Notes: generated by a model not told the origin, from the sequence alone. A stretch of DNA of 64,000 nt from Bacillota bacterium (GCA_029555205.1 JAKPTB010000166.1:1-64000); one strand, 5' to 3'; positions 11,457 through 21,540 are shown, numbered from the stretch's first letter. Translations and numbers: made by a program.

Positions 11457-11514
11457 AAAAGAACAAGTAGAACCAGAGTGGTATTAGAAAAGTGAAGTTG
11501 GGAGGTAAACCGAA

Positions 11515-12006
11515 ATGAAGCAATTTGCAGGATTTGTTACCGGCTTCAGCCGCTTGCTGGACAGACTGGCCGGGTTATGCCTGGTGTCAGTAATGGTCCT
11601 GATTGTTACCAACATCCTCTCCCGGAGTCTTTTAAAACGGCCGATTTTAGGGACCTACGAGTTTGCCGGCTATTTAACAGCCGCGGTGATTGGCCTGGCC
11701 CTGGCTTACTGTGCCGTGCAGAACGGCCATATTGCCGTGACCTTTGTGGTCGACCGCCTGCCCCGGAGAGCGCAGGCCTGGGTTGACGCCGCCATGAATC
11801 TTTGCGCTTTCCTGTTCTGGGTCCTGGCTGCCTGGCATCTCGGCAGCTACGCCCACAGTATGGTGGTCAACGGGGTGGTTTCACCCACGACCCAGATGCC
11901 CTTCTACTATTTTATTTATCTTATAGCCCTGGGCCTTCTGGCCCTGTGTCTAGTACTGCTGGTTAAAACCATTGAATCGATTAAAAAGGTGGTCCTGCAT
12001 CGATGA
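11515..12006 (+). CDS. dctQ: TRAP transporter small permease, DctQ family
   Basis: 4-TM protein between DctP and DctM. Confidence 0.9.
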   Translation: MKQFAGFVTGFSRLLDRLAGLCLVSVMVLIVTNILSRSLLKRPILGTYEFAGYLTAAVIGLALAYCAVQNGHIAVTFVVDRLPRRAQAWVDAAMNLCAFLFWVLAAWHLGSYAHSMVVNGVVSPTTQMPFYYFIYLIALGLLALCLVLLVKTIESIKKVVLHR

Positions 12007-13316
12007 GCTCTCTCGTAGCCGGTGCTACCGGTATCGCGGCCTTCTTCGGTCTGCTGGTCCTGCGGATGCCCATTGCCTTCGCCATGGCCCTGGTGGGCTT
12101 TGCCGGATTCAGCCTTCTGGTTTCGACACCCGCAGCCTTCAGCATGGTGGCCAAGGAGATCTTTAGCAACTTTTCATCCTACTCCTTAAGCGTAATTGGC
12201 ATGTTTGTCTGGATGGGCTTTCTGGCTTATTACTCCGGGATTGGGAGCAGGCTCTATGTTTTTGCTTACAAGCTGATTGGCAACTATCCCGGCGGGCTGG
12301 CCATCGCCACCCAGGCGGCGTGCGCCATTTTCGGTGCCATCTGCGGTTCAAACACGGCCACGGCGGCAACAATGGGCGCCATCGCCCTGCCGGAAATGAA
12401 GAAATACAAATACGATACTTCACTGGCCACGGCCAGCGTCGCAGCCGGCGGTGTCCTGGGGATCCTGATCCCGCCCAGCGTAATCTTTATTGTTTACGGC
12501 ATGGCCACGGAACAATCCATCGGCAAGCTCTTTATGGCGGGTATTGTTCCGGGGATCCTGTTGATGCTGCTGTATATGGGAGTGGTCTACCTGCTTGCCG
12601 CCCGCAACCCGGCCCTGGCCCCGGCTGGAACAAGGTCAAGCTGGAAGGAAAGAGTTGATGCTTTAAAGGGCGGACTGGGGGAGGTCCTGTTTGTTTTTAC
12701 TCTCTCCATCGGCGGCCTCTTTGCCGGCTGGTTTACCCCTACGGAGGCGGGAGCCGTCGGGGCCGGCGGGGTGCTGCTGGTATCGCTGCTGGGAAGGCGC
12801 CTTACGTGGGAGAATTTTAAAAGGTCCTTGCTGGATGCCACACGGACTACGGCCATGATCATGTTCATGGTTGCCGGGGCCGTCATTTTTGGCCGGTTTT
12901 TGGCCGTAAGCAGGGTCCCCTTTGAGCTGGCCAACTGGGCCGGTGCCCTGTCCCTGCCTCCCTTTGCCGTGGTGGGCGTTGTCTTTTTAATTTACCTGGT
13001 CCTGGGCTGTTTTATCGACGCCCTGGCCATGGTCCTGCTGACCATACCCATTTTTTATCCCGTTGTGGTTACAACACTGGGTTATGATCCGATCTGGTTC
13101 GGAGTGATCATCGTCCTGGTCGTAGCTATGGGCGTGATTACGCCGCCCGTGGGCATGAACGTTTATGTGATTAAGGGGGTTGCTCCGGATGTGCCCCTGG
13201 AGGTTATCTTTAAGGGGATCTGGCCTTTCCTGGCGGCCATCGTCATCTTGCTGGCCATACTCATTGCCTTTCCCCAGGTTGCGACATTCCTGCCCGCCTT
13301 ATTAACAACAAAGTAA
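12003..13316 (+). CDS. dctM: TRAP transporter large permease, DctM family
   Basis: GILIPPSVIFIVYGMATEQSIGKLFMAGIVPG, GCFIDALAMVLLTIPIFYPVV; ATGA overlap with dctQ. Confidence 0.95.
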   Translation: MSSLVAGATGIAAFFGLLVLRMPIAFAMALVGFAGFSLLVSTPAAFSMVAKEIFSNFSSYSLSVIGMFVWMGFLAYYSGIGSRLYVFAYKLIGNYPGGLAIATQAACAIFGAICGSNTATAATMGAIALPEMKKYKYDTSLATASVAAGGVLGILIPPSVIFIVYGMATEQSIGKLFMAGIVPGILLMLLYMGVVYLLAARNPALAPAGTRSSWKERVDALKGGLGEVLFVFTLSIGGLFAGWFTPTEAGAVGAGGVLLVSLLGRRLTWENFKRSLLDATRTTAMIMFMVAGAVIFGRFLAVSRVPFELANWAGALSLPPFAVVGVVFLIYLVLGCFIDALAMVLLTIPIFYPVVVTTLGYDPIWFGVIIVLVVAMGVITPPVGMNVYVIKGVAPDVPLEVIFKGIWPFLAAIVILLAILIAFPQVATFLPALLTTK

Positions 13317-13434
13317 TTGGGTGAGTGTTGGCAAAAGCCTCTCTGCAAGGGGAGGCTGATTTATTTACGTAAGGGAAAGTCGAGGGCACGGGGGTGGTAA
13401 GGTCAGGCTTGAAATATTAAAATTTACTCAGCCT

Positions 13435-14328
13435 TTACTTTTCATTATTTAAATCGGCAAGTAACTTTTGAATTAGGTCATTAAATTTGTTGTAACCGTC
13501 GCGAGATTTTTGTATGGCAATTTCTCTGTTGACATTTTTGTATGAGCCAATATAATAACTGGGCTTAGAAGTGCTTTTTAGTAAAAAAGCTTCTGATTTG
13601 CAAGAGTTTAAGATCTTATGATAAGTCAGTAGTATCTCTTCAGTGTCCTTTATATTAATTCCTGCCTTTTTAGCCTCATCTATAAACTGCTGGTTGATTT
13701 TAAATAAAGAATTATAATTTTCCGAAGCATTTTTCAGTTTATTGTCTATTTCATCGGCCAAAAAGTTCTCAATAAACGTTTCAGTACCGTACTTTCTTGC
13801 ATAATATATTTTTCTGTCAACATCAATAAGCTGATCATGCAGTTCTCCTAAATTATAATAATGTCTGGCTATTTTAGTATATAACTTAAGCAATTCAATG
13901 TTATTAAGCTCACTGGAGGCGGGATTATCGTCAATAGCTTCCTTGTTTATAACTTTATTGCTGTTACCTTCACTATTATCTGTTAGATTATTAGTAATTT
14001 CTACTGACCGGTTACTGGCATTCCAGTTAACCTCGGCGCCCAGGGCTTCTGATATAGCTCTTAGGGGAACCATTGTGCGCCCGCCTATTAATTGAGGCGG
14101 AATATCAGAAAAAATCTGTATGCCGTTAACAAAGATTCGAATATCATCTGAGGCCCTGGCCAGGCCGGGTGTGGAAGCAATAATTAACATGGATAGTAAA
14201 ACCAAAAACGCTTTTTTCAAGTCAATCTCCTCCGTTTCATTAAGATATGGAGCACTAAATACCGGATAGTTGCCGGTGTTATACTCCTTGTCAGGGCATT
14301 GATAATAATTGATTGTTAATTTATGCAT
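13435..14328 (-). CDS. Copper amine oxidase N-terminal-like (stalk) domain protein
   Basis: IRIFVNGIQIFSDIPPQLIGGRTMVPLRAISEALGAEVNWNASNRSVEI. Confidence 0.8.
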   Translation of the reverse strand: MHKLTINYYQCPDKEYNTGNYPVFSAPYLNETEEIDLKKAFLVLLSMLIIASTPGLARASDDIRIFVNGIQIFSDIPPQLIGGRTMVPLRAISEALGAEVNWNASNRSVEITNNLTDNSEGNSNKVINKEAIDDNPASSELNNIELLKLYTKIARHYYNLGELHDQLIDVDRKIYYARKYGTETFIENFLADEIDNKLKNASENYNSLFKINQQFIDEAKKAGINIKDTEEILLTYHKILNSCKSEAFLLKSTSKPSYYIGSYKNVNREIAIQKSRDGYNKFNDLIQKLLADLNNEK

Positions 14329-14554
14329 AACATATTCGTAACAGAGAAGGAAATCCCTGCATAAGTTTGCCGGAATTGCTAATTTGAACCATCAGTGTTA
14401 ATTCCTTTACGTGAAAAAAGACAAGTACCCCGGTTTATACACACAGAATTCACAAAAGAGCATTCCTCAATGTGAGTTAACAGAGTGTTAAGGGATAAAA
14501 CGCTTCTCTGCTGGAGACCATTAGGGAGGAGAAAATGTTCAGGAGGTCGTGAAT

Positions 14555-14764
14555 ATGACGGTTTCATCCCAGGTCAAGCAGACCCTGGCCGGCTTGAAAA
14601 GCGCCCAGGCAAACCTGGAGAGTTTTGCCCTCCAGACACAGAATCAGAAAGCTAAACAGCTTTACACCAATGCCGCCCAGCAGGCCAAATCTCTTGTGGA
14701 CTCCCTGGAACAGAGACTCGCGGAGATTGAAAATGAAGAGCCCCAGTACAGGGGTTACCAGTGA
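14555..14764 (+). CDS. DUF1657 domain protein
   Basis: MTVSSQVKQTLAGLKSAQANLESFALQTQNQKAKQLYTNAAQQ...PQYRGYQ; SD AGGAGG. Confidence 0.85.
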   Translation: MTVSSQVKQTLAGLKSAQANLESFALQTQNQKAKQLYTNAAQQAKSLVDSLEQRLAEIENEEPQYRGYQ

Positions 14765-14861
14765 CCCTGTTCTACGTTCTACCGGGTCAAAAGGATCCGG
14801 TATTTTTATCTGCATATTACGGCCTTTTAAAATACAGAATAAGTTTAAGAGGTGTTGTTCC

Positions 14862-15068
14862 ATGACCGTCGGCGCTCAGGTCAAGCAAACCCTGGCGGAA
14901 CTGAAAGGGATCCAGGCCACCCTGGAAACCTTTGCCCAGTCAGGTGGAAACAAGGAGGCCAATGCTTTGCTTCTTAAAAATGCCCGGAGGGTGGCCCTGG
15001 TAATTGAGAAGATGGAAAAAAGGCTTGGTACTCTGGAGTTCGAGGAACCCCAGTATAAAGGTTTTTAA
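14862..15068 (+). CDS. DUF1657 domain protein (second copy)
   Basis: MTVGAQVKQTLAELKGIQATLETFAQ...EEPQYKGF; paralogous to preceding gene. Confidence 0.85.
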   Translation: MTVGAQVKQTLAELKGIQATLETFAQSGGNKEANALLLKNARRVALVIEKMEKRLGTLEFEEPQYKGF

Positions 15069-15090
15069 ACTGCCAGACAAGGAGTAGCTC

Positions 15091-15951
15091 ATGTCAGAAT
15101 GGTTAAACATTTTGCTTCGCTCCGCGGGCTTATTTGCCCTAACCCTGCTCCTGGTCCGGCTGATTGGGAAGAGGCTGACCTCCCGCCTGACATTTTTTGA
15201 CCTGGTTACAGGGATCGCCATAGGGGTGATTGTAGCCGCGCTTTCTTTGAACATGGTCCAAAACTTTGCCGGCGGGCTGGTTGCCCTGGCGGTTTGGACT
15301 GTTTTCCCGGCGCTGCTCTACCTGCTGGCGATCAAGTACAAAGCGGTCAGGGATATCCTTCAGGGCAAAGAGACCGTTTTAATTAACCACGGTAAAGTTT
15401 TGGAAGACAAGCTGCTGGAGGCCCGGCTGACCCCCGAGGACCTGCTGGGGCAGCTGCGGAAAAAGAATGTCTTTAATTTTGCCGACGTGGAGTTTGCCGT
15501 TCTGGAAGCGGACGGGGAGCTCAGCGCGCTGCTTAAAAGAGAAAAGCAGCCTGTCACACCCAAAACCCTCGGGCTTGATGTGGGCCGGGAAAATGTGCCC
15601 CAGACAGTTATGCTGGACGGAGTCGTCATGGATGAACCGCTGGCGGCCATGGGTCTGAACAGGCGCTGGCTGCATACGGAGTTGGCTAAAGCCGGAGTGG
15701 CGCCGGAAAACGTCTTCCTGGCCCAGGTGGACTCCCTGGGTCAGCTTTACCTGGACCTCTTTGACGACGCCATCCAGGTACCCAAACCCAGGGCCAGGGA
15801 ACGGGTTTACGCCAACCTGAAAAAATGCCAGGCGGACTGTGAATTGTACGCCCTGGCCACAGGAAACCCGGAGGCCGGGAAAATGTACGCAGAATCAGCG
15901 CGCCTGCTGGAGCAGGCTGTGCGGGAACTGGAATCATTGTTGACAAGATAG
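15091..15951 (+). CDS. DUF421 (YetF-like) membrane protein with C-terminal DUF1657-like extension
   Basis: FALTLLLVRLIGKRLTSRLTFFDLVTGIAIGVIVAALSL; C-terminus NLKKCQADCELYALATGNPEAGKMYAESARLLEQAVRELESLL. Confidence 0.88.
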   Translation: MSEWLNILLRSAGLFALTLLLVRLIGKRLTSRLTFFDLVTGIAIGVIVAALSLNMVQNFAGGLVALAVWTVFPALLYLLAIKYKAVRDILQGKETVLINHGKVLEDKLLEARLTPEDLLGQLRKKNVFNFADVEFAVLEADGELSALLKREKQPVTPKTLGLDVGRENVPQTVMLDGVVMDEPLAAMGLNRRWLHTELAKAGVAPENVFLAQVDSLGQLYLDLFDDAIQVPKPRARERVYANLKKCQADCELYALATGNPEAGKMYAESARLLEQAVRELESLLTR

Positions 15952-15960
15952 GGGTGGGCC

Positions 15961-16440
15961 ATGTCCGACAAAAAAATGAAGAAGCTGACACCGGTGCAGC
16001 AGGAATATCAAACCTTTGCCAAAGCCAGGGAACCCAGACGGCCGGTCCTGTTCAACTGCCTCAAGGCCTTTCTGGTGGGCGGCGGGATCTGTCTTTTGGG
16101 ACAGGGCGTGCAGGATTTTTTTATCTGGAACTTTGATTTTACCGAAAAGACTGCAGGGGACCCCACCGTTGCCGTAATGATTATGTTCTCAGTCATCCTG
16201 ACAGTTGCAGGTGTTTACGACCACATTGCCCAGTGGGCCGGCGCCGGTACGGCAGTGCCTGTTACGGGATTCGCCAATTCAGTTGCCGCTTCGGCCATGG
16301 AGCACAGGACCGAGGGATTTGTCCTCGGGGTTGGCGGTAAAATGTTCAAACTGGCAGGCTCCGTGATTGTCTACGGTGTCTTTGCCGCCTTTATCATCGG
16401 CCTGCTCAAGACAGGCATCGCCATGCTTGGAGGTTTTTAG
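15961..16440 (+). CDS. spoVAC: Stage V sporulation protein AC
   Basis: RPVLFNCLKAFLVGGGICLLGQ...AGAGTAVPVTGFANSVAASAMEHRTEGFVLG. Confidence 0.93.
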   Translation: MSDKKMKKLTPVQQEYQTFAKAREPRRPVLFNCLKAFLVGGGICLLGQGVQDFFIWNFDFTEKTAGDPTVAVMIMFSVILTVAGVYDHIAQWAGAGTAVPVTGFANSVAASAMEHRTEGFVLGVGGKMFKLAGSVIVYGVFAAFIIGLLKTGIAMLGGF

Positions 16441-16441
16441 A

Positions 16442-17449
16442 ATGCTGCAGGGACATCAGACCTGGGTTTTTCAGAACAGGCCGGTTATCCTGTCCTCAGC
16501 TGTGGTGGGAGGGCCCTTTGAGGCCGAAGGCCCCCTGGCGGAGGATTTTGATCTTCTCCACGGCGATCTGTGGGTGGGGCAGGACAGTTATGAAAAAGCG
16601 GAAAAAAAGATGCTGGAAGAAGCCTGTGAAATGGCCACCCACAAGGCCGGCCTGCAGAAGCAGGACATTCAGTTTTTCCTCGGCGGGGATCTGATGAACC
16701 AGATCATCAGCAGTTGTTTTGCCGCCAGGACCCTGGCGGTTCCCTTTTTAGGGCTCTACGGCGCCTGCTCCACTTCCATGGAAGGTCTGGCGCTGGCTTC
16801 CCTGATTGTCGACAGCCGGGCGGGCCGCTACGTGCTCTGCGGGACAGCCAGTCATAATTCGGCAGCTGAGAAGCAGTACCGCTATCCCACGGAATACGGT
16901 TCCCAGAAGCCACCCACGGCTCAGTGGACGGTGACCGCCGCCGGCGCCGCCCTCCTCGGCCCGGAGGGAGACGGCCCGAAGGTCACCTCCGCCACCATCG
17001 GCAGGGTTGTCGATATGGGGCTGAGCGATCCCTTCAACATGGGCGGTGCCATGGCTCCGGCGGCCGTAGACACAATCACGGCCCATTTCAGGGACCTGCA
17101 GATTTCACCCGGTAATTACGACCTGATAGCCACCGGTGACCTGGGGAAGGTCGGCTATAAAATTGCTGTAGATCTTTTTAAGGAACAGGGTCTGGAGATC
17201 CCCGAAAAAGCCTTTGTTGACTGCGGCCTGCTGATTTACGGCGAAGATCAGCCTGCTGTCCTGGCGGGGGGAAGCGGGTGCGGTTGTTCGGCCTCGGTTG
17301 CCTACGGGCATATTCTGAACAGGCTTAAAAAGGGTGAGTTGAAAAAGGTTCTGATTGTGGCCACGGGCGCTCTTTTGTCCCCCCTCTCCTACCAGCAAAA
17401 AGAGAGTATTCCCTGTATCGCCCACGCTGTTTCCATCGAATCCGACTAA
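16442..17449 (+). CDS. spoVAD: Stage V sporulation protein AD
   Basis: Thiolase-like fold; GACSTSMEGLALASLIV, ATGDLGKVGYKIAVDLF, AGGSGCGCSASV. Confidence 0.94.
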   Translation: MLQGHQTWVFQNRPVILSSAVVGGPFEAEGPLAEDFDLLHGDLWVGQDSYEKAEKKMLEEACEMATHKAGLQKQDIQFFLGGDLMNQIISSCFAARTLAVPFLGLYGACSTSMEGLALASLIVDSRAGRYVLCGTASHNSAAEKQYRYPTEYGSQKPPTAQWTVTAAGAALLGPEGDGPKVTSATIGRVVDMGLSDPFNMGGAMAPAAVDTITAHFRDLQISPGNYDLIATGDLGKVGYKIAVDLFKEQGLEIPEKAFVDCGLLIYGEDQPAVLAGGSGCGCSASVAYGHILNRLKKGELKKVLIVATGALLSPLSYQQKESIPCIAHAVSIESD

Positions 17450-17467
17450 TCTAAGGGGGTGTTTTTT

Positions 17468-17821
17468 TTGGAAGCTTATTTCTGGGCTTTCGTGGTAGGC
17501 GGGCTTATCTGTGTTGTGGGGCAGCTGCTGCTCGATGTGGGACGGTTCACCCCGGCCCATACCATGAGCATCCTTGTGGTTTCAGGGGCCGTCCTGGACG
17601 GCCTGGGACTCTATGAACCGTTAATCGACTTTGCCGGCGCAGGCGCTACCGTACCCATTACCAGCTTTGGCAACGCCCTGGTTCACGGGGCGCTGACGGA
17701 GGCTGAAAGAACGGGCTTGATCGGAATTCTGACGGGAATATTTGAAGTAACCAGCGCGGGCATTTCCGCCGCAATTATCTTTGGTTTTATGGCAGCGCTG
17801 TTCTTCAAGCCAAAGGGATAG
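17468..17821 (+). CDS. spoVAE: Stage V sporulation protein AE (SpoVAEb)
   Basis: [17 protein letters not shown]...[34 protein letters not shown]. Confidence 0.92.
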   Translation: MEAYFWAFVVGGLICVVGQLLLDVGRFTPAHTMSILVVSGAVLDGLGLYEPLIDFAGAGATVPITSFGNALVHGALTEAERTGLIGILTGIFEVTSAGISAAIIFGFMAALFFKPKG

Positions 17822-17833
17822 GAGAAGGTTGAT

Positions 17834-18286
17834 ATGTTGAAGAAACAGTACTTCCTGCCCCTGCTGGCGGTATTCCTGATCTTTGTTCTGGCGGCGGGCT
17901 GCGGTACGCCGCAAAAGAAGCGGCAGATTCAGCAGGATACCCGGAATGAAAGCCAAATCCAGGTCAATACAGAACTGGCCGGGAGGGCCAGGGAGGCGGC
18001 CGGGACGGTTAGAGGCGTAAAAGAAAGCGCGGCCGTGGTGATCGACAGGGATATCGCCATTGCCGTTAAGGTGGAGCGGTTTGACCGGCTGCGGCTCAAA
18101 AGGATTCGGCAGGATGTCCACGACAGAATTAAAGAATTGGACCAGGCCTATAATGTGCACGTGACAACGGATAAAAAGCTGTTCAAGCAGTTGCAGGTGA
18201 TGGAGTTGAACAGCCCCCGGGAAGAACCGCCGCTGCAGGAACTGCAGTTAAAATTCAATAAGCTGATTCAGGATATACACAAATAA
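17834..18286 (+). CDS. YhcN/YlaJ-family sporulation lipoprotein
   Basis: Lipobox LAAGCG; YhcN-like region AREAAGTVRGVKESAAVVIDRDIAIAVKV. Confidence 0.82.
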   Translation: MLKKQYFLPLLAVFLIFVLAAGCGTPQKKRQIQQDTRNESQIQVNTELAGRAREAAGTVRGVKESAAVVIDRDIAIAVKVERFDRLRLKRIRQDVHDRIKELDQAYNVHVTTDKKLFKQLQVMELNSPREEPPLQELQLKFNKLIQDIHK

Positions 18287-18370
18287 ATTAAACACTTAAG
18301 GGGCCAGTCATATATAGTACATAACAATTTGAAAACACCTCTTCAACGGCGGGATGCCTGATTTCGACTC

Positions 18371-18399
18371 TTGACACCTGTAAAAACGCAATTTATACT
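18371..18399 (+). promoter_or_regulatory. sigma-A promoter of htpG: TTGACA-N17-TATACT
   Basis: TTGACA 18371-18376, TATACT 18394-18399. Confidence 0.8.
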
Positions 18400-18402
18400 A
18401 AT

Positions 18403-18429
18403 GGTCAGAGATAGTCAATAATGATCAAA
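18403..18429 (+). promoter_or_regulatory. CtsR-like operator: three heptads GGTCAGA-GAT-AGTCAAT-AAT-GATCAAA
   Basis: Similar to the CtsR box RGTCAAANANRGTCAAA; just downstream of the -10. Confidence 0.6.
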
Positions 18430-18508
18430 AGGGGGTTCCCGGCAAAAGCCTGGGAGGGATTTTACGTTAGGCAGGCCGGGTTCCCGAGTTTTGGAGGTGT
18501 TTAATACT

Positions 18509-20380
18509 ATGTCCGGAACTGCGCAGCAGCCGTCTGAAACCAGGGAATTTCAGGCGGAAGTTAAACAGCTTCTCGACATTGTGGTAAACTCACTTTATAC
18601 GGACCGGGAGATTTTCCTGCGGGAACTAATTTCAAATGCTGCCGACGCCCTGGAGAAATACCGCTATGAAAGCCTCACCAGCAGGGAAGAGTCCGGTGAA
18701 GAAGTCCCGCTGGAAATCAGTATAGAACTGGATGACAAGGAGCATACCCTGACCATAACGGATACGGGAACCGGTATGACCGCCGCTGAACTGGTGGAAA
18801 ACCTGGGTACCATCGCCCACTCCGGCTCCAGGGAATTTATCCGGCGCCTTGGCGACACCGACAGGAAGGACTTGAACCTGATTGGCCAGTTCGGGGTGGG
18901 TTTTTATTCCGCCTTCATGGTTGCAAGCCGGGTGCGGGTCCTGACGCGTTCCTACCACTCCGGGGCTGAGGGCTGCGAATGGGTTTCGGACGGTATCGGC
19001 ACTTACACCATAGGACCGGCAGAAGGCCTTGGCCGCGGGACTAAAATTATCCTTGAGCTCAAAGAGGATGCCCGGGAGTTCAGCAAAGCTGAAAGGATCA
19101 AACGGATTATCCGGCAATATTCCAGTTTTGTTCCCTTCCCGATCAAGGTGAACGGCGAACAGATCAATACCGTGCAGGCGCTCTGGGTCCGTAATAAAAA
19201 CGAGGTGACCGGCGAGGAGTACACCGAGTTTTACAAGTTTTTATTCAACGCCTACGACGGGCCCCTTTACCACCTGCATTTTACAGCTGACGCGCCCCTG
19301 TCCATCAAGGCCCTGCTCTTTGTGCCCAAGCAGAACATGGAACGTTTCGGCTTTGGACGCCTGGAGCCCGGTGTCAATCTGTACTGCCGGAAAGTATTGA
19401 TCCAGCAGCATTCCGAAGGGATCCTTCCGGAATGGCTGCGCTTTGTCCGGGGCGTGGTTGACAGCGAAGACATTCCCCTCAACATCTCCCGGGAAACGAT
19501 GCAGGACAGCGCGCTCTTGAGGCGGCTGCGGAAGGCTGTTACTGGCCGTTTTCTCAAGTTTCTCCAGGAGCAGTCCCAAAAGGATCCGGACCAGTACGCC
19601 GATTTTTGGCAGGAATTTGGGATCTTTTTGAAGGAGGGGGCTGCCTCCGACTACACCCACCGGGATGAACTGGTCAAACTGCTGCGGTTTGAATCTTCCG
19701 CTGCGGAGCCCGGAAAGCTGATTTCCCTGGCGGACTATACGGCAAGGATGAAGGAAGGACAGAAGGATATTTACTTCATTAACGGGCTCAGCAGGGAACA
19801 CATCGAAGGGGGCCCCTACCTTGAGGTTTTCAAGGACCGGGGCTGGGAGGTCATTTATACCTATGAGCCTGTTGACGATTTTGTTTTAAGCAACTTGATG
19901 GAGTACGAAGGAAAAAAATTTAATTCAGCCGACCAGGCCGGTCTGGAACTTCCGGCGCTGGAAGAGGAGAGCGGCAGCGAACCCCTGGACGCCGGTTCGC
20001 TCAAAGCCCTTACCCAATGGTTTAAGGATATCCTGGGGGAAAAAGTCGACGAAGTGAGGGAATCCGCCCGCCTGGTGGATAGTCCCGCCATTATTTTAAA
20101 CCTTGACGGGATGATGACCAGCAGCATGCAGCGGGTGATGCAGGCTGTGAATAAGGATCTGGGTTCCCTGGGACGAAAGGTGCTTGAATTAAATCCACGG
20201 CATAATATAATTAAGCGGCTCTCCTCCCTGCGGGAGGACGACCCCGGCCTGGCCCGGAACATTGCGGAACAGGTTTTCGACAATGCCCGGATTTCTGCCG
20301 GTCTTGTGGTTGAGCCCCGGGCCATGGTGGAGCGGATTTACAGGATCATGGAGCAGGCCCTGGCCGGCCGGGAACAATAA
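18509..20380 (+). CDS. htpG: Chaperone HtpG (Hsp90)
   Basis: LYTDREIFLRELISNAADALEKYR, GQFGVGFYSAFMVA, PLNISRETMQDS. Confidence 0.97.
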   Translation: MSGTAQQPSETREFQAEVKQLLDIVVNSLYTDREIFLRELISNAADALEKYRYESLTSREESGEEVPLEISIELDDKEHTLTITDTGTGMTAAELVENLGTIAHSGSREFIRRLGDTDRKDLNLIGQFGVGFYSAFMVASRVRVLTRSYHSGAEGCEWVSDGIGTYTIGPAEGLGRGTKIILELKEDAREFSKAERIKRIIRQYSSFVPFPIKVNGEQINTVQALWVRNKNEVTGEEYTEFYKFLFNAYDGPLYHLHFTADAPLSIKALLFVPKQNMERFGFGRLEPGVNLYCRKVLIQQHSEGILPEWLRFVRGVVDSEDIPLNISRETMQDSALLRRLRKAVTGRFLKFLQEQSQKDPDQYADFWQEFGIFLKEGAASDYTHRDELVKLLRFESSAAEPGKLISLADYTARMKEGQKDIYFINGLSREHIEGGPYLEVFKDRGWEVIYTYEPVDDFVLSNLMEYEGKKFNSADQAGLELPALEEESGSEPLDAGSLKALTQWFKDILGEKVDEVRESARLVDSPAIILNLDGMMTSSMQRVMQAVNKDLGSLGRKVLELNPRHNIIKRLSSLREDDPGLARNIAEQVFDNARISAGLVVEPRAMVERIYRIMEQALAGREQ

Positions 20381-20439
20381 AGGGCTTATGAATATCTAAA
20401 CAGTTTTTTTTAACAAACTGGTTATCATCTACTCCCCCT

Positions 20440-20484
20440 GAATCAATTAAACCGCTCCCCGGAAAAGAGCGGTTTAATTGATTC
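20440..20484. terminator. Bidirectional terminator, 18-bp perfect inverted repeat GAATCAATTAAACCGCTC
   Basis: Arms 20440-20457 and 20467-20484 between convergent genes. Confidence 0.75.
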
Positions 20485-20491
20485 AAACAGG

Positions 20492-20737
20492 CTATTTAAG
20501 ACCCCTTCTAATGTTGGTTGAAATGGTTTCGAAGAAGGCTGCAAGTCCGCTTGTGATGCTGTTTACGGAAGCCTCCAAAAGGGTGCTCTTGATACTTCTG
20601 AACAAGTTTTTAATCCGGGGTTCAGCAGGCTCTTCAACCAGAAGGTTTGTAGTTCCCATTTTTCCTGTTGGTAAAATTTTTCCTTCGCTTTCCTCGATCA
20701 GGGAATATCTTTTCCGCCACTTAAACCTGCCCAACAT
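20492..20737 (-). CDS. Hypothetical protein (MLGRFKWRKRYSLIEESEGK...)
   Basis: ORF with SD AAGGGGAAG before internal ATG. Confidence 0.55.
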   Translation of the reverse strand: MLGRFKWRKRYSLIEESEGKILPTGKMGTTNLLVEEPAEPRIKNLFRSIKSTLLEASVNSITSGLAAFFETISTNIRRGLK

Positions 20738-21270
20738 AATAATACTTCCCCTTCTTGAATCTTTTTTTATTTTTATTACAAATTGATTTAGCACCGGTGT
20801 TCTTCATCTAAGTTTCAATCAGGGAAATAAGGTTATTGCCGGGTTTCCCAAAAGTAAGAAAGCTCGCGCGGGCAGTGGCCAGTTGGGCTCCTGCACCAGG
20901 AAGGACAGCAATTTTTCAAGCTTTTTCAACAGTGTTACTTCCTTCCCTTTTAGCATGAACAGGGATTTAATAAATTATGTCCGGGTTAATTATGAAGAAT
21001 TTCAAAAAACTGTTGCTCTTTAACTATGTATATTTTATTCAGGTTAACGGGCCGGGGTTGGCGATCCTTTAATCTATCGTGCTGGAATCTTTCCTTGAAG
21101 AAGAACAAAGTTGATACTTTGCCTGTTTCTTGAGGGTTTCCAGAAATCCCTGAGGTTTTAGCTTCTTTCCGTCAATATTCTAAGTTTTTGTATAGGGCAG
21201 GTTTATATAATTGATTGAATGACCATACTAGTATTAAATCTAGAACAGCAAGGAAAGGAGTTTAAAGATT

Positions 21271-21540
21271 GTGAAAACAACGCTGGTAGAATATTTTTAC
21301 GGAGTCCGGAATCGCCTGCCGGAAGAAGCAGAGAGGGTCATTCGCTCCCTGGAAGATCAGGGTCCCATGAACAAGGAGGAATTATCCCTGACGGCCAAAG
21401 TAAAAAGGGCCGTGCTGGATCATGTTGTTATCCAGCTCTATGCTCTGGGTCTGGTGGATGTGTCCACGGAAGGAAAAAGCAAAATGTGCAGTCTGACCAA
21501 ACTGGGCTATGATTTCTTAAACTTGAGAGATGCCGGATAA
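21271..21540 (+). CDS. Small winged-helix-like protein
   Basis: GTG start with SD AAAGGAG; MNKEELSLTAKVKRAVLDHVVIQLYALGLVDVSTEGKSKMCSLTKLGYDFL. Confidence 0.65.
   Translation: MKTTLVEYFYGVRNRLPEEAERVIRSLEDQGPMNKEELSLTAKVKRAVLDHVVIQLYALGLVDVSTEGKSKMCSLTKLGYDFLNLRDAG

Noticed and set aside
20800-21230. Possible gene fragment on the minus strand (NIDGKKLKPQGFLETLKKQAKYQ...)
   Set aside because: Short, no start codon or SD; cannot support as a feature.
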